Positions 8,364 to 11,729 of a DNA stretch of 11,729 nt are shown here, in pieces. How positions within the stretch are numbered: the stretch's first letter is position 1; each line of letters begins with the position of its first letter. The position numbers and the translations under genes were made by a program. Source of the stretch: Blastocladiella britannica (taxonomy: Eukaryota > Blastocladiomycota > Blastocladiomycetes > Blastocladiales > Blastocladiaceae); contig MU625103.1 in assembly GCA_025349905.2 (NCBI GenBank), forward strand, positions 1 through 11,729, written 5' to 3'. The notes below the pieces were generated by a model. It worked only from the letters and a program-made list of their open reading frames with translations. It was not told the DNA's origin and searched no databases.

Positions 8364-8908
8364 ATTTTTCTTGACGATTGTTCAAGAAGTGCTGATGGTG
8401 GAATCGAGCGTAGACTTGTAGTAAAATAGCTATTGACCATTGGGAGTACACGATAGCGGTTTTGGCCGTCAGAAATGACACGGGCGGACGCGAGCGGTAT
8501 AGCGTGTCAGTTGCTCTTTCAAGCAGTATCGTGTTTCATGTTTTGACTGTGCCCAACTTTGTGGTTTGAAGTTTCTTTTGAGGGCCATGGGTACTTGCTT
8601 TCCTCGTATGCATGGGATCGAGCGATTCCGAGTGAGGAAGGGAGTTGTGATAGATCCATTACCAAAGAGAGAAGTTGGCAGGGGTACGAATCACATATAT
8701 TGGAGCTAATACTTTTTAAATCTCCATATTTCATGTCCGATCCTGCTAGTCAGTATACGATACGAAAAAGTATAGATGGTAATAATTTACACTTTACAAG
8801 ATATTTAAAAAAGCACGTCGTCACATGATTTAAATATGACCGGCCGTCCATCACAAAATGCTTCCAGAAAAAGAACCAAACGAGTAAAAAACAAAGGGCA
8901 TCCCCTTC
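8364..8908. promoter_or_regulatory. Divergent, locally AT-rich spacer
   Basis: This 545-nt stretch separates two divergent genes. From about 8520 onward it is visibly poorer in G+C than the flanking exons, with TATA-like text (CATATATTGG near 8695, GATATTTAAAAAAG near 8800). A 7-bp inverted repeat TGACACG/CGTGTCA lies at 8476-8482 and 8503-8509. Short frames exist (8559-8828 on +, 8519-8734 on -) but overlap one another and show no family features. No tRNA or other known RNA was recognised. It probably carries promoters for both neighbours. Confidence 0.45.
8476..8509. repeat. 7-bp inverted repeat TGACACG / CGTGTCA
   Basis: Perfect 7-bp arms at 8476-8482 and 8503-8509 are separated by 20 nt, in the spacer between two divergent genes. 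The arrangement suits a dimeric binding site, but arms of this length can occur by chance. Confidence 0.3.
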
Positions 8909-9763
8909 ATGCGAATTTCGAACCTCATTCGCTGGACGACCGCGACGAGCGCGGCACGCGTTGGGAACGGAGTGTACACGCTGGCAGACTCGGTCACAGT
9001 CTCGGCCACCCGTCATCACCAACACGTAGGACTCACGATTGATGGCGGTCCTTTGCCGTTCGGATTCGATGCCATACGCTCTATCGAACCGGGCAGTACC
9101 GCGATTGCGGCCGTGTACTCGCGCGCAGATCAGATTGCAATTCTTGCCCCGTCATTCTGGTGGGCGCCAGCAAGCGGTCCCACTCAGCCACTGGGCTCGC
9201 CGGCCCACCTGGCCACCTTGGTGCCGCTTTCCCCGCGCCCCGAGACGGCAGCCATTGCCCGTGCTCTCGATCAGGGTGCACGGCCACCAGCGCAGGCTCT
9301 TTTGACTCTGTGGCACCCCCACCCGCTAGTTCTTGCCGCCGCCGCAGGATCACCCATGACCAAGCTGACGACAGACGCGCACGCTCGACTCGACGCGCTG
9401 GTCGCCGCGCGATTCCCACCTCCCCATGCCGTCGACCAGATCTGCCAAGAGTTGATGCAGACCTTCCAGCGTGACGGCTGGCGCGGACCTTCCTTGGAGC
9501 TGCTGGCTGCCGTTGTGGAGGAGGCGGTGCAGAGCCAAAAGGTAAAGGAGGATAAGGAAAAGGAACGGCCTCGCTCAACGGCTGGGTACCATTTCAAAGC
9601 GCAACATGGGACGCAATCAGGTACCTCGCGTGGGTACGACCATTCTGCAAAGATGGATCCATCGCGTATTTACGGCCCTGGCGGCTTGGATATGAATACC
9701 ATCATGGGCAAAGTACGTGCCGCGACTGCTGCTGATGAGGACTCGGATCGAAAGAAGAATTAA
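8909..9763 (+). CDS. Unidentified 284-aa soluble protein
   Basis: One long uninterrupted frame runs from ATG 8909 to TAA 9761-9763. An in-frame TAA at 8885 limits extension upstream. Another ATG at 8836, in a different frame, begins a short basic peptide (RKRTKRVKNK), so a different start or a 5' exon cannot be excluded. The N-terminal half has a beta-like stretch (VGNGVYTLADSVTVSA, then HVGLTIDGG). The middle is Ala/Pro/His-rich. Residues about 170-210 look helical (ICQELMQTFQRDG, then LELLAAVVEEAVQ), followed by a Lys/Glu linker. The C-terminus is distinctive: MDPSRIYGPGGLDMNTIMG, then an acidic-basic end. No signal peptide or membrane segment is seen. I do not recognise the family. The GPCR gene starts 86 nt downstream in the same direction. 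Confidence 0.7.
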   Translation: MRISNLIRWTTATSAARVGNGVYTLADSVTVSATRHHQHVGLTIDGGPLPFGFDAIRSIEPGSTAIAAVYSRADQIAILAPSFWWAPASGPTQPLGSPAHLATLVPLSPRPETAAIARALDQGARPPAQALLTLWHPHPLVLAAAAGSPMTKLTTDAHARLDALVAARFPPPHAVDQICQELMQTFQRDGWRGPSLELLAAVVEEAVQSQKVKEDKEKERPRSTAGYHFKAQHGTQSGTSRGYDHSAKMDPSRIYGPGGLDMNTIMGKVRAATAADEDSDRKKN

Positions 9764-9849
9764 ATGAATGAAGTCCCTGCCAAATTATTTTGTATTTTGT
9801 CTTTGAAATTTTAGTTAACATCCCACATACTTGCAAATTAACGACAAAA

Positions 9850-11253
9850 ATGAATACACCGCCATTCATGGCAGTGCCCCTGTCTCAACTGATCTCCCAG
9901 CCGTGGAATCCGCATCATTATGACAAGTCGTTTGCTCGGATCTGGGCCATGGTCACTGTGGTGTGCATGGCATCCGCTGGCTTGTTCAACGCTGCACTGT
10001 TGTTGACCTTGGTTTCCAATGACAAAATCCGAAGAGATAACATGCAATTTTCATCCAACATCTTGTTTCTTGTCATGTGGTGTGTATTTGCATACCAGTC
10101 AGCTGTTCTGGATTGCTGACTTTTGGTTATGAATACCCAGCTCGGGGAATGCGGTTTACATGACAATCTGTGCCCTCAACACATTGACAGCATGGTTGAA
10201 CGACCACTGGGATCAAGTGAGCGCCAACCATTCCTTCATTTTTTTTTTTGACATGAAAAACTGACGTGCATGCTCAATAGCCCAGATGCTCCCTTGCCGC
10301 GTCCGTGCACTCATTCTTTCTCACTTTTGCCATGAGCATATCCGTCTTCATGACCCTGGAGCGGATCTCGGTCGTCATGTATTCCCGCCGCATGCCGCCT
10401 CGAATGGTGCTTGTTTGCGTTCCAATTGCCCTGATCCTGGCATTAAGCAATGGTCTATTGACATTTTCCAACTGGCCTGTCATCTTTGCCACGGGATTGA
10501 GTTGCATGAGCGCGCTCCCACACTGGCTTGGAATCTTTGACGAGATCATTTTGCAATCGGCCATTTGCTTCCTAGCGGTTGGGAACGGGCTCTGTTATTG
10601 GAAACTGTCATCCATGATTAAAGGGACTACCGTCAAGTCTGCCATTCGCACTTTTGCAATTTCCACAGACCAAGACAGACCACGTACGATGGAATCCCTT
10701 ATTTTGCAGGATCTGTTTTTGACTTCATTTTTGCCCAAATATCCAGATGGGATTTCAGCATCGACTACAGGCAGCCTAACGACGCGAGAAAACAAGTTAC
10801 AACACAAATTTGCTGTCCGAGGTATCCTTGCTGCATTCTCACTGACGTATGTTCCATTTGGCAATTCAAGCAAGGTATTGGAGCAATCTCACTCCAAACA
10901 ATAGAGTCACGGTATTGCCCGTGTCTGGGCTCGCAGCCTACTTTGCGTTTTTCGATTGTAACGGGCCGTATTGGCTTGAAGCTCGTACGCCCTCGTCTTC
11001 CTTTTTTTGAAGGCACGCGCTCATTCACACCCACATACACTCAGTCGGCGTGCTCGGCGTCACCTTTTCCGACCTTATCGACCCAATCATTTTCCTCATG
11101 TTTGACCCGAATCTCAAAAACGCCATGATCCAGGCCTTTATTCCATGCCGGCGACGGATCAAATCCGTCGCGAAGCTGGATAAGGTCCCCTCCCTCCTTT
11201 CATTCAGGACGTCGGTCCAGAAATCGTCGACATTAGACGTCTCAATACATTAA
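9850..11253 (+). CDS. Class A (rhodopsin)-like seven-transmembrane receptor
   Basis: Proposed exons are 9850-10079, 10141-10216, 10281-10846, 10905-10967 and 11013-11253. Introns are 61, 64, 58 and 45 nt; the product is 391 aa. Helices are near 32-55, 64-90, 105-130, 144-165, 187-211, 279-304 and 316-342. Class A hallmarks: a helix-1 Asn (GLFN, N47); Trp in extracellular loop 1 (W95/W100); Cys105 exactly 25 residues before Arg130 of LERI, the E/DRY position; a likely disulfide partner C177 in loop 2; Pro296 in helix 6; and DPIIF (335-339) at the NPxxY position. A helix-8-like DPNLKNAMIQAF and a palmitoylation-type Cys (C357) before RRR follow. The helix-2 Asp, helix-4 Trp and helix-5 Pro are absent. 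Position 7.43 is Thr329, not Lys, so it should not bind retinal as an opsin does. The ligand is unknown; coupling to heterotrimeric G proteins is inferred. Alternative splice sites exist for introns 1 and 4. Confidence 0.75.
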
Positions 11254-11334
11254 AATATATGTGGTGGTGATCCAGCCCGTGTAATCACACCTCCTACTCT
11301 CCAGGTCCAACGCGCGCAGCTTCTAACAAAGGAA

Positions 11335-11729
11335 TCACTCGTCGCGCTGCAGGTGGTCGGTCGAGGACTGCCCTTCAATGCCACTCCGACCTGCAACGCG
11401 GCGGCGTTTCCAGACCCAAAGCCCGCCAGCAATGGCTCCAATGCCAATGACGCCACCGACTGAACCGCCAACAATAGCACCGATTGGGGGAGGACTCGTA
11501 GACGCACCCGCAGTTGAGGTCGGCGGGTGGTAGTCGAACGGATTCCCGCCACCCGTGGAAGTGCTTGACGGTGTCGATACCGTGTCGCCTGGTGAGACAC
11601 CAGAACCAATCGATAGCATCCCGCCCCCACTGGGACCAACACTCGAGCGCATCGACACCGTGCCCTCGGGACTCGCATCGTTCAGCACCTGCTGCAATGC
11701 CCACCACAGTATATCCGAGTACTTGCTGG
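11335..11729 (-). CDS. C-terminal end of a single-pass surface protein, partial
   Basis: The frame is open from the right edge to a TGA at 11337-11335. It begins in SKYSDILWWALQQVLNDAS, then has a Ser/Thr/Gly/Pro-rich stalk of about 60 residues (likely O-glycosylated). A glycine-rich transmembrane helix follows (GAIVGGSVGGVIGIGAIAGG, with GxxxG-type spacing), then WVWKRRR as stop-transfer, and a 24-residue tail ending LQRDE. The stalk plus Gly-rich helix plus basic stop-transfer is common at the C-terminus of fungal cell-surface enzymes and sensors, but the catalytic or sensor part lies outside the window, so the product cannot be named. It converges on the GPCR gene with an 81-nt gap. A second frame open over the same stretch (11250-11678) lacks these features and was set aside. 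Confidence 0.7.
   Translation of the reverse strand, partial: SKYSDILWWALQQVLNDASPEGTVSMRSSVGPSGGGMLSIGSGVSPGDTVSTPSSTSTGGGNPFDYHPPTSTAGASTSPPPIGAIVGGSVGGVIGIGAIAGGLWVWKRRRVAGRSGIEGQSSTDHLQRDE

Noticed and set aside
8559..8828. 89-codon + strand open frame in the AT-rich spacer
   Set aside because: It overlaps an equally long antisense frame, shows no family motif and lies where promoters for both neighbours are expected. Low stop density can arise by chance.
9850..11253. Opsin identity for the receptor
   Set aside because: The lysine needed to bind retinal in helix 7 is Thr in the proposed splice, so a light-sensing role is not supported.
11250..11678. Alternative minus-strand frame over the right-edge gene
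   Set aside because: It gives an Arg/Val-rich sequence, while the neighbouring frame gives a stalk, membrane helix and basic stop-transfer in proper order.
1..11729. Mobile elements, CRISPR arrays, tRNA and rRNA genes
   Set aside because: No transposase or reverse-transcriptase motifs, spaced direct repeats, terminal inverted repeats or tRNA box A/B pairs were seen on either strand.

Overview
This looks like nuclear DNA of a fungus or fungus-like eukaryote. It has intron-bearing protein genes with short introns (about 45-75 nt), GC-rich exons, A- or T-rich introns, and closely packed genes on both strands. The best-matched products (a Tps1-like trehalose synthase, an Npa3/GPN1 GTPase and the small RPA subunit) fit a fungus. 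A class A-like seven-helix receptor argues against the familiar Dikarya and hints at an early-diverging zoosporic lineage (Chytridiomycota or Blastocladiomycota). That placement is inference from gene content, since no search could be run.

Layout, left to right: (1) the 3' end of an unidentified + strand gene (stop at 376). (2) An unidentified - strand gene (1171 to 409) whose C-terminal exon structure is uncertain. (3) A 399-nt divergent spacer. (4) GPN1/Npa3 on + (1571-2695, three exons, 329 aa). (5) The 14-kDa RPA subunit on + (2784-3255, three exons, 118 aa). (6) Tail to tail with it, only 23 nt away, a six-exon fusion of trehalose-6-phosphate synthase and trehalose-6-phosphate phosphatase on - (6167 to 3279, 856 aa). 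(7) Behind it on the same strand, a large membrane protein of unknown function (8363 to 6275, 677 aa). (8) A 545-nt divergent spacer that is locally AT-rich. (9) An unidentified single-exon gene on + (8909-9763). (10) A five-exon class A-like GPCR on + (9850-11253, 391 aa). (11) The C-terminal end of a single-pass surface protein on -, running off the right edge.

The genes do not form one pathway. GPN1 (RNA polymerase II assembly/import) and RPA3 (ssDNA binding) are housekeeping genes. The TPS-TPP fusion could carry UDP-glucose plus glucose-6-phosphate to trehalose on one polypeptide. Three of the other genes encode membrane or surface proteins.

The observations most worth a second look are the GPCR, which keeps the class A Cys-to-Arg spacing in helix 3 and a DPxxF helix-7 motif but lacks the retinal-binding lysine; the TPS-TPP fusion with a complete synthase active site and an altered phosphatase motif I; and a probable in-frame GC-AG intron within that fusion. 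I saw no mobile element, CRISPR array, tRNA or rRNA. Splice sites were placed by eye from GT/GC-AG signals, reading phase and protein-family spacing.
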